A model generated the notes under the pieces. The model made no database searches, had not been told where the DNA came from, and saw only the letters and a program-made list of their open reading frames with translations. Below, in pieces: positions 8,380-17,571 of a DNA stretch of 29,288 nt. Position numbers and translations under genes: made by a program. The DNA lies in the NCBI GenBank assembly GCA_035695065.1, contig DASSEW010000034.1:1-29288 (forward strand), read 5' to 3'. The DNA comes from 66-474 sp035695065. GTDB taxonomy: Bacteria; Pseudomonadota; Gammaproteobacteria; Xanthomonadales; Rhodanobacteraceae. The first letter of the stretch is position 1. The number at the start of each line of letters is the position of its first letter.

Positions 8380-11300
8380 ATGAATCATCCACGCAGGAAG
8401 CCTACGCCCGAAGCCATCGCCGCGCGCGCGGCTTCCATTCCGCCGATCACGATTGACGAATCGCTGCCGATCGCGCAGCGCGCGGACGAGATCGTCGAGC
8501 TGATCCGCACGCGCCAGGTTCTGGTGATCGCCGGCGAAACCGGCTCCGGCAAGACCACGCAGCTGCCGAAGCTGTGCCTCGCCGCCGGCCGCGGCATCCA
8601 TGGAAAGATCGGTTGCACGCAACCCCGACGTTTGGCCGCGCGCGCGATGGCGCGCCGCGTGGCGGCCGAGCTCGGCACCGAAGTCGGCGGCAAGGTCGGC
8701 TTCCAGGTGCGCTTCACCGAACAGGTCGGCGAGCACACGCTCGTCAAGTTCATGACCGACGGCATCTTGCTCGCGGAGATCGCGCGCGACCGGATGCTCT
8801 CGGCCTACGACACGATCATCCTGGACGAGGCGCACGAGCGCAGCCTCAACGTCGATTTCCTGCTCGGGTATTTGAAGACGCTGCTGCGCAAGCGCCGCGA
8901 CCTGAAGCTGATCGTGACCTCGGCGACGATCGATACCTCGCGCTTCGCCGCGCACTTCGAACGCGCGCCGGTGATCGAGGTCGAGGGGCGCGCGTATCCG
9001 GTCGAAATCCGCTGGCGTCCACCCGAACGCGACGAGGCGCTGTCCGAACAGATCATCGCTGCGCTGGACGATCTCACGCGCGAGGACAAATCGTCTGACA
9101 TCGGGCGCGGCGATGCGCTCGTGTTCCTGCCGGGCGAACGCGAAATCCGCGACGTGCACCTGGCGCTGAACCGCCGCAACTACCGGCACACCGAAGTGCT
9201 GCCGCTGTACGCGCGCCTGTCGACAGGCGAGCAGGATCGCGTATTCAAGCCGGGTGCGGCGCGGCGGATCGTGCTCGCCACCAATATCGCCGAGACATCG
9301 CTGACCGTGCCGCGCATCCGCTACGTGGTGGACAGCGGCACCGCGCGGGTGAAGCGCTACTCGCAACGCAGCCAGATCGAGCGGCTTCACGTCGAACCGA
9401 TTTCGCAGGCCGCCGCCGACCAGCGTGCAGGCCGCTGCGGGCGCGTCGGGCCCGGCATCTGCGTGCGGCTCTACGGCGATGCCGACTACGCCTCGCGCCC
9501 GCGTTACACCGATCCGGAGATCAAGCGCTCCGCGCTGGCCAACGTGATCCTGACGATGCTCTCGATCGGCCTGGGCGAGGTCGAGCGTTTCCCATTCATC
9601 GAACCGCCTGAGCCACGCGCGATTGCCGACGGCTGGCGGCGACTGGCCGAGATCGGCGCGGTGGACGACGCGCGCAGGCTGACGCGCATCGGCCGCGAGC
9701 TTGCACGCATCCCGATCGACGTGCAGCTGGCGCGCATGCTCATCGAGGCGCGGCGGCTGCACGTGTTCGAGCAGGTGTTGCCGATCGTGGCCTTTCTCGG
9801 CATCCAGGATCCGCGCGAGCGCCCGGCCGACAAACGAGGCGAGGCAGACAGTGCGCATGCGCAGTTCGACGATCCGAAGTCGGATTTTGTCGGCATCCTC
9901 AACTTGTGGAACGCCTACCGCGCCGCGCACGAGGAACTGACGCAATCGAAATTGCGCGACTGGTGTGCGAAGCATTTCCTGTCGTACCTGCGCATGCGTG
10001 AGTGGCGCGAGCTGCACAGGCAGTTGCTGCTGGGAGAAGCAGGGCCGAGGGAGCAGGGGGCAGGGAAAAAGCAACAGCCCCAAGGGAGCCTTTCCGCTGC
10101 TCCCTCGCCCCTGCTCCCTGCTCCCTCGCTCTACGAACCCATCCACCTCTCGCTCCTCGCCGGTCTGCCCACCAATGTCGCTCGAAAGGACGAACGCAAC
10201 GATTACCGTGGCACGCGCGAGCGCAAGTTCAGAATCTTTCCCGGTTCGGCGCTGGCGAAGGCCGGGCCGCAGTGGTTGTTTGCAGCGCAGATCGTGGATT
10301 TGAGCGGACGCGTGTACGCGATGCACTGCGCGCGCGTGGAACCGCGCTGGATCGAACGGCAGGCGGCGCATCTGGTGCGCCGCAGCTGGCAGGATCCGCA
10401 CTGGTCGCGCTCGCGCGGCGCGGTGATCGCGCACGAGCAGGTCACGTTGTTCGGATTGACGCTAGTCGAGCGCCGCACCGTCACCTTTGCGAAACAGGAT
10501 CCCGAACTCGCGCAAGCGATCTTCCTGCGCGAAGCCATGGCGGAATGCGAGCTGGACGCGCGCGCGGACTTCGTGCGGGCGAATGCGCGCGTGCTGCGCC
10601 AGGCCCAGGACATCGAATCGCAGCAGCGTCGCCTCGACCTGTTGAAATCGGACGAGGAGCGCGCTGCATTTTTCGAGGGCAAATTGCCGCAGGACATCGC
10701 GAGCGTCGCTGCACTGGATGCCTGGTACGGCAAGGCTTCGCCGTCTGCGCGCGCGTCGCTGCGCTGGTCGCTGGAAGACATCCTCGCCGGCTCCGCGGGC
10801 CCGGATGCACAGGCATTCCCGCCATCGTTGCAAATCGCGCAACAGAAGTTGCGACTGGAATACCGCTTCGCGCCCGGCGATCCCGCGGATGGTGTCAGCC
10901 TGCACGTGCCGCTGGCGTTGTTGAACGCGATCCCGGCCGCCCGCTGCGAATGGCTGGTGCCGGGCATGTTGGCCGACAAAGTGGCAACGCTGATTCGCGG
11001 CTTGCCGAAGGCGCAGCGTCGCAATTACGTGCCCGCGCCGGATTTCGCGCGGGCGTTCGTGGAAGCGGAAAGTGCGCGCGACGAGCCGCTCGCGGAGGTG
11101 CTCGCGACGTTCCTCACCCGCGCCACCGGCGCACCGATCGTGGCCGGCGAATTCGTGGACATCGAATTGCCACCGCACCTGCGGATGCGTTTCGTCGTCC
11201 ACGACGAGCACGGCAAGCCGTTGGCGAAAGGCCGCCAACTGGAACTCCTGCGCGGCGAGTGGCAGGCGCGTGCGCGCGATGCCTTTGCGCAAAAGGCCGA

Positions 11301-12180
11301 TGCGGAGCTGGCACGCGAGGACGTGCAGGCCTGGGATTTCGAAACCATTCCGCGCAGCGTGCGCTCGAAGGGCAACCTGGTTGCGTATCCCGCGCTGGTG
11401 GACCTCGGCTCGGCGGTTGCGCTGCGTGTTTTCGAACATGCGGACGATGCCGGTGCCGCGCATCCACAAGGTGTCCGCCGGCTGCTGGACCTGAGCCTCG
11501 CGACCGAGTTCAAGCGCGCGCGCCGGCAGTTGCCGATCCATCGCACCATCGCGCTGCAATATGCGCCGCTGGACGGCATCGATGCGCTGCGCGCGGACCT
11601 CGTCGAAGGCGGGTTCGACGACCTGCTGGCGAAAAGCGAGCTGGATGTACGTGATCGCGCCGCGTTCGATGAGCTGTCCGAAAATCTCGCACGCGAATTG
11701 TTCCCGGCGGCGATGGAACGGCTGCAAGCGGCCGAACCGATCATCGCTGCCCAGGCGGAGCTGAGGCCGTGGCTGGAGCCGCCGCTGATCGGCTTCGCGC
11801 GCGCGAGCTACGACGACCTGCGCGAGCAATTGCACGAATTGCTCGCGCCCGGGTTCCTGCGCGATCTGCCGCTCCCGCGGCTGGCGCAATTCCCGCGTTA
11901 CCTGCGCGCGATGCGATTGCGTGCGGAGAAGCTGCGCCAGGATCCGGCGCGCGATCAGTCGCGATTGCTGCAGGTGCTGCCGTACTGGCGCGAGTGGCTG
12001 GCCGCTAAGGCGAGTGGTGCGGCGGCGGACGCGCTGGACGCGCTGCGCTGGCTGATCGAGGAGTGGCGCGTCTCGCAGTTCGCGCAGGAACTGGGTACCG
12101 CGCAGCCGGTGTCGCCGAAGCGGCTCGCGAAGGCGGTAGAGGAAGTGAAACGTGAGACGGGGGACGGGAAGCGGAAATGA
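8380..12180 (+). CDS. hrpA: ATP-dependent RNA helicase HrpA
   Basis: A 1266-residue DEAH-box helicase, close to the usual length of about 1300. Motif I is GETGSGKTTQ (residues about 52-61), motif II DEAHER (148-153), motif III SATI (about 180), followed by ATNIAETSLTVP and QRAGRCGRVGPG (motifs V and VI), the helicase-associated domain, and a long C-terminal DUF3418-type region. It unwinds RNA; in E. coli HrpA has been linked to rescue of stalled ribosomes. Start: ATG at 8380 gives MNHPRRKPTPEAI and follows the palindromic repeat. Residues about 556-582 are encoded by an in-frame palindromic element (10046-10128), placed in the linker before YEPIHLSLLAGLPTNV. The last residues (KRETGDGKRK) come from a G-rich repetitive tract. 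Confidence 0.95.
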   Translation: MNHPRRKPTPEAIAARAASIPPITIDESLPIAQRADEIVELIRTRQVLVIAGETGSGKTTQLPKLCLAAGRGIHGKIGCTQPRRLAARAMARRVAAELGTEVGGKVGFQVRFTEQVGEHTLVKFMTDGILLAEIARDRMLSAYDTIILDEAHERSLNVDFLLGYLKTLLRKRRDLKLIVTSATIDTSRFAAHFERAPVIEVEGRAYPVEIRWRPPERDEALSEQIIAALDDLTREDKSSDIGRGDALVFLPGEREIRDVHLALNRRNYRHTEVLPLYARLSTGEQDRVFKPGAARRIVLATNIAETSLTVPRIRYVVDSGTARVKRYSQRSQIERLHVEPISQAAADQRAGRCGRVGPGICVRLYGDADYASRPRYTDPEIKRSALANVILTMLSIGLGEVERFPFIEPPEPRAIADGWRRLAEIGAVDDARRLTRIGRELARIPIDVQLARMLIEARRLHVFEQVLPIVAFLGIQDPRERPADKRGEADSAHAQFDDPKSDFVGILNLWNAYRAAHEELTQSKLRDWCAKHFLSYLRMREWRELHRQLLLGEAGPREQGAGKKQQPQGSLSAAPSPLLPAPSLYEPIHLSLLAGLPTNVARKDERNDYRGTRERKFRIFPGSALAKAGPQWLFAAQIVDLSGRVYAMHCARVEPRWIERQAAHLVRRSWQDPHWSRSRGAVIAHEQVTLFGLTLVERRTVTFAKQDPELAQAIFLREAMAECELDARADFVRANARVLRQAQDIESQQRRLDLLKSDEERAAFFEGKLPQDIASVAALDAWYGKASPSARASLRWSLEDILAGSAGPDAQAFPPSLQIAQQKLRLEYRFAPGDPADGVSLHVPLALLNAIPAARCEWLVPGMLADKVATLIRGLPKAQRRNYVPAPDFARAFVEAESARDEPLAEVLATFLTRATGAPIVAGEFVDIELPPHLRMRFVVHDEHGKPLAKGRQLELLRGEWQARARDAFAQKADAELAREDVQAWDFETIPRSVRSKGNLVAYPALVDLGSAVALRVFEHADDAGAAHPQGVRRLLDLSLATEFKRARRQLPIHRTIALQYAPLDGIDALRADLVEGGFDDLLAKSELDVRDRAAFDELSENLARELFPAAMERLQAAEPIIAAQAELRPWLEPPLIGFARASYDDLREQLHELLAPGFLRDLPLPRLAQFPRYLRAMRLRAEKLRQDPARDQSRLLQVLPYWREWLAAKASGAAADALDALRWLIEEWRVSQFAQELGTAQPVSPKRLAKAVEEVKRETGDGKRK
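10046..10128. repeat. Palindromic repeat element inside the hrpA coding frame
   Basis: CGAGGGAGCAGGG at 10046-10058 is the exact inverse of 10116-10128. The interior has further GGGAGCAGGG and CCCTGCTCCC blocks. It is translated as a Gly/Pro/Gln/Ser-rich segment with no stop codon, and its flanks resume conserved HrpA sequence. Confidence 0.8.
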
Positions 12181-12214
12181 ATGGCGGGCTTGCGCCGCCG
12201 CCTCTCTCTTCCGC
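12171..12214. terminator. Possible hairpin between convergent genes
   Basis: GCGGAA at the end of hrpA (12171-12176) pairs with TTCCGC at 12209-12214, and the interior contains GGCGG and CCGCC arms (12183-12199). It lies between the convergent hrpA and the minus-strand gene ending at 12221. No T-run is seen, so this is weak. Confidence 0.35.
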
Positions 12215-12220
12215 CTGTCG

Positions 12221-12679
12221 TTATTTCACCCTTTCCACGCGCACGCTGTCACTGCAGCCTTGTACGTACATCAGCCAGCTGCCCAGGATCATCGGCTTGA
12301 TGGTGACCTTCGGGTTCGTGACAGTGGCGCAGGATTCCGAACCGGATTCGGCCTGCTTCCAGATCTGGCCATTGTTGAGCGTGAATTCGCTGTTGCCGTT
12401 CCAGCCGCTGAAGGTGCCCACGATGTGCGTGTCGAATTGCTCGCGGTCGGAATCGGCGTAGAACACCGGCTTGCCATTGGAGCCGACCATCTTCACCTGC
12501 TGGTGCGTCTGCAACCAGTTGTCCAGGTACTTCAGTTCGTCGGGGGTGAGCTTGTCCAGCCCGGCGGCCTTGAAATCGGCCGAAGGCATGCGCTCTTCCA
12601 GCGAGGAGAACTGCTGTGCGAACGCCGGCAATGCCAGCAGCAGGGTCAGGACGATTGGCAACGCGATTCGGGTACGCAT
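12221..12679 (-). CDS. Small exported protein of unknown function
   Basis: A 152-residue protein with a clear signal peptide (IALPIVLTLLLALPAFAQQ, cleavage likely after AFA). The mature part has a helical stretch (KLTPDELKYLDNWLQTHQ) and a beta-rich C-terminal half with GTFSGWNGNSEFTLNNGQIW and MLGSWLMYV-like strands. Two cysteines (ESCATV and VQGCSD) could form a disulfide. I do not recognise a named family. The ATG at 12679 is chosen; a TTG two codons upstream is less likely. The gene converges with hrpA and diverges from relA with a 128-base spacer. Confidence 0.8.
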   Translation of the reverse strand: MRTRIALPIVLTLLLALPAFAQQFSSLEERMPSADFKAAGLDKLTPDELKYLDNWLQTHQQVKMVGSNGKPVFYADSDREQFDTHIVGTFSGWNGNSEFTLNNGQIWKQAESGSESCATVTNPKVTIKPMILGSWLMYVQGCSDSVRVERVK

Positions 12680-12807
12680 GGGCAACGATCATAGCAGCGG
12701 GATACGCGGCTTCACAGAGGCGAAAGCCGTGCCCTGACGGTTACACTGGGCTCCTTTCAACAGGCTTTCCCGGCCGCATTTTCTTCAGCGCCCGGGCCCG
12801 GTTTCGC

Positions 12808-14883
12808 ATGACTGCTTCCACCCGCCCCCTGCAAGCGACCGCGATCCCCTCGCCGGGCGATCTGCCGGCGGATGCGCGCGCACTCACGCAAGCAACCTGT
12901 GAATTGCTGGATCGCCTCGGTTGCGACGAGGACACCCGCGCGGCGGCCTGGTGGTATGCGTTGGCGCGCGCGCAGCCTGAAACATGGGCGGAGCGCTCGG
13001 GCCAGCTGGCCGAACCGGTGCGGCGGTTGGTCGAAGGCCAGCGCGAAGCCGAACGCGTATGGGCCTTGCATGCGGAACACGGCAGCCACGCCAGCGCCGA
13101 AGGGCTGCGGCGGTTGCTGCTGGCGATCATCCGCGACCTGCGGGTGGTGCTGCTGTTGCTGGCGCGACAACTGGCCACCCTGCAGGCGGCCGCAAACTGG
13201 CCGGAAGGCGAGCGCCGCGCGCTCGCCGAACTCACCGCCGACATCCACGCGCCGCTCGCCAATCGCCTGGGCATCTGGCAGTTGAAATGGGAACTGGAAG
13301 ATCTTGCATTCCGGTATCTGCATCCGGATGTTTACCGGCGCGTCGCCGAACTGCTGGACGAACGCCGCGCTGACCGCGAGGCCTACATCGCGCGCTGCGT
13401 GGAAACGCTGGGCGACGCGCTCGGGAAGGAAGGAATCGACGCCGAGGTCGCGGGCCGGCCCAAGCACATCTATTCCATCTGGAAGAAGATGCAGCGCAAA
13501 CGCGTGGATTTCGGCGAGCTCTACGACATCCGCGCGCTGCGCGTGCTGGTGGGAAGCGTCGCCGACTGTTACGCCGCGCTCGGCATCACGCACGCGCTGT
13601 GGCCGAACCTGCCGGACGAGTTCGACGACTACATCGCGCGCCCGAAAGGCAACGACTATCGCTCGCTGCACACCGCGGTGATCGGGCCCGAGGGCAAGAC
13701 GCTGGAAGTGCAGATCCGCACGCGCGAGATGCATCGCGCCGCGGAACTGGGCGTGGCTGCGCACTGGCGTTACAAGGAGGGCGGCAACGCCGACGCCGCC
13801 TACCAGGCGCGCGTGGCGTGGATGCGCAAGCTGCTCGAATCGCGCGAGGGCGAAGACGACGCTGCGTTGCTGGCGGGCCTGCGTTCGGAGCTCGCGGAGG
13901 AACGCGTCTACCTGCTGACGCCGAAGGGCGAGGTGTTCGATCTGCCGCGCGGCGCGACCGTGCTGGACTTCGCCTACCACGTGCACAGCATGGTCGGGCA
14001 TCGCTGCCGCGGCGCCAAGGTCAACGGACGCATCGTGCCGCTGACGTACCAGCCGACCAGCGGCGATCGCATCGAGATCCTCACCGCGAAGGAAGCCGCG
14101 CCCAGCCGCGACTGGCTGTCGCCGCACCAGGGGTTCCTGCAGACCGCCAGCGCGCGCGGCAAGGTGCGCGCGTGGTTCCGCCGTGTCGACAACGTCGCCA
14201 ATGTCGCCGCCGGCAGGCAGATCCTCGAGCGCGAGCTGAAGCGGCTCGCACTGGCTGATCGTCCGCTCGAAAGGCTGCACGCGAAGCTCGGGCAGAAGTC
14301 GCACGAGGAACTGCTGGTTGCGCTCGCGCTCGGCGAGATCAGCAGCGGGCAGCTGGCACGCGCACTGACCGAAGCCGAAATGCCAGCGCCTGCGACGCCG
14401 GCGCGCGCGCCGCGTCCGATCAGGCGAGAACCCGGTGCACTGACGATCCACGGCGTGGGCAACCTGCTCACGACCATGGCGCGCTGCTGCCAGCCTTTGC
14501 CGGGCGACGCGGTGGCGGGGTTCATCACCCGCGGTCGCGGCGTTACCGTGCATCGCGCGGACTGCGCCAGCCTCGCGCGCCTGCGTGCGCGTGCGCCCGA
14601 GCGCGTGATCGACGTGCACTGGGGCGAAACCGGCGAGCGTGCCTACGATGTCGAGATCGCGGTGGTCGGTTACGACCGCAAGAACCTGCATCGCGACGTC
14701 ACCAACACCATCGCCGCCGGCGCGCACATCGTCGCGTCCGGCACTCGCGTGGATCCCGCGCGCGGCGAGGTGGACATGCGCTTCACGGTGCGGCTGCGCG
14801 ACTTCGGCGAACTGGCGGCGCTGCTGGACAAGCTGGTCGCGCTGCCGAATGTGGTGGATGCGCGCAGGCTTGCCACACACTGA
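12808..14883 (+). CDS. relA: GTP pyrophosphokinase RelA (monofunctional synthetase)
   Basis: A 691-residue RelA/SpoT homologue. The N-terminal region lacks the HD residues of active hydrolases. The synthetase domain (residues about 220-345) has YDIRALRVLV, then LPDEFDDYIARPKGNDYRS, and VQIRTREMHRAAELGVAAHW. The EFDD signature (about 271-274), rather than RFKD, marks the monofunctional synthetase branch, as in E. coli RelA. A TGS domain (about 366-428, VYLLTPKGEVFDLPRGATV) and a C-terminal ACT/RRM region follow, expected to mediate ribosome binding. It makes (p)ppGpp from GTP or GDP and ATP when uncharged tRNA stalls ribosomes. The ATG at 12808 is the first that leads into a typical N-terminus. 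A TACACT hexamer at 12742 could be a -10 box but lacks a good -35. Confidence 0.93.
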   Translation: MTASTRPLQATAIPSPGDLPADARALTQATCELLDRLGCDEDTRAAAWWYALARAQPETWAERSGQLAEPVRRLVEGQREAERVWALHAEHGSHASAEGLRRLLLAIIRDLRVVLLLLARQLATLQAAANWPEGERRALAELTADIHAPLANRLGIWQLKWELEDLAFRYLHPDVYRRVAELLDERRADREAYIARCVETLGDALGKEGIDAEVAGRPKHIYSIWKKMQRKRVDFGELYDIRALRVLVGSVADCYAALGITHALWPNLPDEFDDYIARPKGNDYRSLHTAVIGPEGKTLEVQIRTREMHRAAELGVAAHWRYKEGGNADAAYQARVAWMRKLLESREGEDDAALLAGLRSELAEERVYLLTPKGEVFDLPRGATVLDFAYHVHSMVGHRCRGAKVNGRIVPLTYQPTSGDRIEILTAKEAAPSRDWLSPHQGFLQTASARGKVRAWFRRVDNVANVAAGRQILERELKRLALADRPLERLHAKLGQKSHEELLVALALGEISSGQLARALTEAEMPAPATPARAPRPIRREPGALTIHGVGNLLTTMARCCQPLPGDAVAGFITRGRGVTVHRADCASLARLRARAPERVIDVHWGETGERAYDVEIAVVGYDRKNLHRDVTNTIAAGAHIVASGTRVDPARGEVDMRFTVRLRDFGELAALLDKLVALPNVVDARRLATH

Positions 14884-14955
14884 ATCGCGGAACACCGCGC
14901 GGTCCGCGCAAGCACCACGGTGCTAAGCTGATCGCGGTTCCAGCCAGCGAAAACC

Positions 14956-16650
14956 ATGATCGGACGCAACGATCCCCCTTCGCGCGATCCGCGCGGACGC
15001 ACCGAACCGACGCTCGGCAATCTCGACCAACTCGACGTGCCGCCACGGCGCGCGAGCGCAGACGGATTGCCGCCGCTCAAGATCGATCGCCCGCACCGCG
15101 AACCCCCCCCCATGGCGCCGAAGCCGCGCCATGCCGCGTGGCCGTGGGCACTCGCCGCTTTGATCGCCGTCGTCGTGATCGGCGGCGCCTGGGTGTGGAC
15201 GCACCAGAATGCCTTGCGCGCCGACCTGCCGCGCACGCAACTGAACGCGATCCTGGCGCGCGGCGACAGCGCGCTCGCCGCGGGCAAATTGTCGGGTTCT
15301 CCCGAAAGCGCGCGCGATCAATACGAAGCCGCGCTGGCGCTGGATCCCGACAGCGAGCACGCGCTCACGGGTCTGCGCAAGGTCGGTAGTGCGGAACTGA
15401 AACGCGCGCAGGACGACATCGCGCAGGGCAAGCTCGAAGATGCGCGCGCGGCGCTGGAGGAAGCGCGCGGCCTGCTCGGCAATGCGGCGATCGCGTCCAC
15501 CGAGGCGACGCTGAACAAGGCCGCCAATCGTGGCGCGACGATCGAGGTGCTGCTGGACCAGGCGCGCACGGCGCTGGCGGCCAACAACATCGAAGGCAAG
15601 GACGGCGCGGCCGACCTGTTCCATCGCGTGCTGGTCAGCGATCCGGACAACCCGGTCGCGCGCCACGGCATGGACCAGGTGGGTTCGGCGATCGCCACGC
15701 AGGTGCAGGACCAGTTGAACAGCCATGATCGTGCCGGTGCGCAGCGCACGCTGGACCGGCTCGCAGCGCTGGTGCCGAATTACGCACAGCTGCCGAGCCT
15801 GCGCGCCGCCATCGCGCAGGCCAACCAGGATGCGCAGGCACAGCGCGACCAGCACCTGGCGCAGGGTGAAGCGGACCTGCGCGCGGGCAAGATCACCGGC
15901 AGCGACGACGACAACGCGCTGGCGCAGTTCCAGGCCGCGCTCGCGCTCGATCCGAACAACGCGCAGGCGCAGGCCGGATTGGGACAGGTCGCGCAGGCGC
16001 TGGTCGTACAGGCCAATGCGGCGCTCGACGCCGGCCACGCGGATGATGCGAAACAATTGCTGGATGCCGCCGCGAAGCTCGCGCCGAAATCCGCCGATCT
16101 CGCCGCCGCGCGCTCGCGATTGCAGGCGAAGGCGCAAGCGCAGGCGCAGACCGCAACCGCGGCGAACGACGACCAGGCCGGCGCACCCGCGCAGCCGGCG
16201 CTCACGCCTGCGCAATCGGCCAAGGTGGCGAACATGGTGAAGCAGGCCGATGTCGCCGCGCACCAGGGCGAGTTGATGCTGCCGCCCGGCGACAGCGCCT
16301 ACGACCTGTATCGCGGCGCACTGGCGATGGATCCCGACAACGCGGCTGCGCAGGCGGGGCTGCACGCGCTTCCGCACATCGCGCAGCAGCTGTTCGGGCG
16401 CGCGTTGCACGGCGGCAAGCTCGAGCACGCCGGCGACCTGCTTTCCACGCTTGCGGAATTGAGCCCCGGCGATCCCGCGCTCGGCGGCATGCAGCACAAC
16501 CTCGGCGGCGCCTGGATCGCGCGTGCACGCACGCTTGCGGAGAAGGGCCGCTACGACGACGCGCGGCGCGCGCTGGAACAAGCGCGTCGATTGACGCCGG
16601 ATGATCCGCGCATACCGGAAGTGGATAATCGGATCGGATACGGGAACTGA
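14956..16650 (+). CDS. Single-pass membrane protein with TPR-like repeats
   Basis: A 564-residue protein. Residues 1-60 are charged, Pro-rich and probably disordered in the cytoplasm; about 61-83 (WPWALAALIAVVVIGGAWVW) form one membrane helix; the rest is a long Ala-rich helical region, expected in the periplasm, with TPR-like units such as YEAALALDPDSEHAL, FQAALALDPNNAQAQ and YRGALAMDPDNAAAQ. Ala/Gln-rich linkers lie between units near residues 390-420. TPRs usually bind proteins or peptides; no enzymatic motif is visible. The stop overlaps the next start by one base (TGATG), indicating co-translation with the SDR gene. It lies 72 bases after relA, but that gap holds GC-rich hairpins, so joint transcription is uncertain. 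Confidence 0.85.
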   Translation: MIGRNDPPSRDPRGRTEPTLGNLDQLDVPPRRASADGLPPLKIDRPHREPPPMAPKPRHAAWPWALAALIAVVVIGGAWVWTHQNALRADLPRTQLNAILARGDSALAAGKLSGSPESARDQYEAALALDPDSEHALTGLRKVGSAELKRAQDDIAQGKLEDARAALEEARGLLGNAAIASTEATLNKAANRGATIEVLLDQARTALAANNIEGKDGAADLFHRVLVSDPDNPVARHGMDQVGSAIATQVQDQLNSHDRAGAQRTLDRLAALVPNYAQLPSLRAAIAQANQDAQAQRDQHLAQGEADLRAGKITGSDDDNALAQFQAALALDPNNAQAQAGLGQVAQALVVQANAALDAGHADDAKQLLDAAAKLAPKSADLAAARSRLQAKAQAQAQTATAANDDQAGAPAQPALTPAQSAKVANMVKQADVAAHQGELMLPPGDSAYDLYRGALAMDPDNAAAQAGLHALPHIAQQLFGRALHGGKLEHAGDLLSTLAELSPGDPALGGMQHNLGGAWIARARTLAEKGRYDDARRALEQARRLTPDDPRIPEVDNRIGYGN

Positions 16651-17540
16651 TGGAGCCCGCACAGCCGCCGGGGAGCGGCCCCGTGCTCGTCTTCGGCGCG
16701 AGCAGCCAGATCGGATTCTTCCTGCTGCCGATGCTGGCCGCGCGCGGCGCGCGCGTGCGGGCGGTGTCGCGCAACGCGCACGCCGGGCCTGACAACGTGG
16801 CCTGGCTGCGCGGCAGCCTGCCGGACCAGCCGCCGCAAACCGATGACGAAGTGCGGTCCATCATCAGCTTCGGACCGATGGACGCGTTGGCCGTGTGGCT
16901 GGAGCGCGCCTCGCTGCCCGCATTGCGCCGCGTGATCGCCACCAGCTCCATGAGCGCGGAAAGCAAGCGACACTCGCCCGTCGGAGCAGAGCGCGCGTTG
17001 GCGCAGCGTCTGCGCGACGCGGAAGCCGCGCTTGCGAGCGCATGCGAAAAGCGCAACGTCGCCTGGACGATCTTCCGACCGACCCTGATCTATGGCGCGG
17101 GGATGGATCGCAGCCTCACGCCACTCGCGCGCCGCGCGATGCGCACGCGCGTGTTCGCCTTGCCGCCGGGCCGTGGCCTGCGCCAGCCGGTGCACGCGCA
17201 GGACATTGCCTTCGCGGTGGTGGCTGCCTTGCAGCGGCCGCAAAGCTCGGGTCGCGTGATCCCGATCGGCGGCGGCGAACGCATCGGAGCGGCGCAGATG
17301 TTCGCGCGCGTGCGCGCGAGTCTTCCCGTCCGCACATTGCCCATTCCGGTACCGCATGTCGCTGCATCAATCGCCCAACGCCTGCTGCCGAACCTGCGCG
17401 GCCCACTCTCGCGGCTGGACCAGGACCTGATCGCCGAAAACGGCGAACTCGACCGCCTGCTGGACATCCATCCGCGCGGTTTCGCGCCGGATGCGGCGAT
17501 GTGGAATGCGCCCGCCGAGGCCGCCAACGCTTCCCGCTAA
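16650..17540 (+). CDS. Atypical NAD(P)-binding epimerase/dehydratase-like SDR
   Basis: A 296-residue Rossmann-fold protein. LVFGASSQIGFFLLPML (residues about 10-26) is a variant of the GxxGxxG dinucleotide-binding motif; ATSSMSAESKRHSP near residue 95 occupies the place of the catalytic Ser strand; FRPTLIYGAGMDRSL and RQPVHAQDIAFAVV match extended SDRs. The expected YxxxK pair is missing (the segment reads AERALAQRL), so it may be an atypical SDR that binds a cofactor or nucleotide sugar without standard redox chemistry. It is translationally coupled to the TPR-like gene and followed 14-32 bases later by a glycosyltransferase, which suggests a role in envelope glycoconjugates. Function is not certain. 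Confidence 0.82.
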   Translation: MEPAQPPGSGPVLVFGASSQIGFFLLPMLAARGARVRAVSRNAHAGPDNVAWLRGSLPDQPPQTDDEVRSIISFGPMDALAVWLERASLPALRRVIATSSMSAESKRHSPVGAERALAQRLRDAEAALASACEKRNVAWTIFRPTLIYGAGMDRSLTPLARRAMRTRVFALPPGRGLRQPVHAQDIAFAVVAALQRPQSSGRVIPIGGGERIGAAQMFARVRASLPVRTLPIPVPHVAASIAQRLLPNLRGPLSRLDQDLIAENGELDRLLDIHPRGFAPDAAMWNAPAEAANASR

Positions 17541-17571
17541 ACTGCGCGCCATCTTGAACACGCAATCGGCC

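Noticed and set aside
8128..10434. Long minus-strand frame opposite hrpA
   Set aside because: Antisense shadow of the helicase gene, with no recognisable domain or ribosome site.
14884..14955. Hairpins between relA and the TPR-like gene as a terminator
   Set aside because: The arms are short and GC-rich, with no T-run; any sequence of this composition would show similar pairing.
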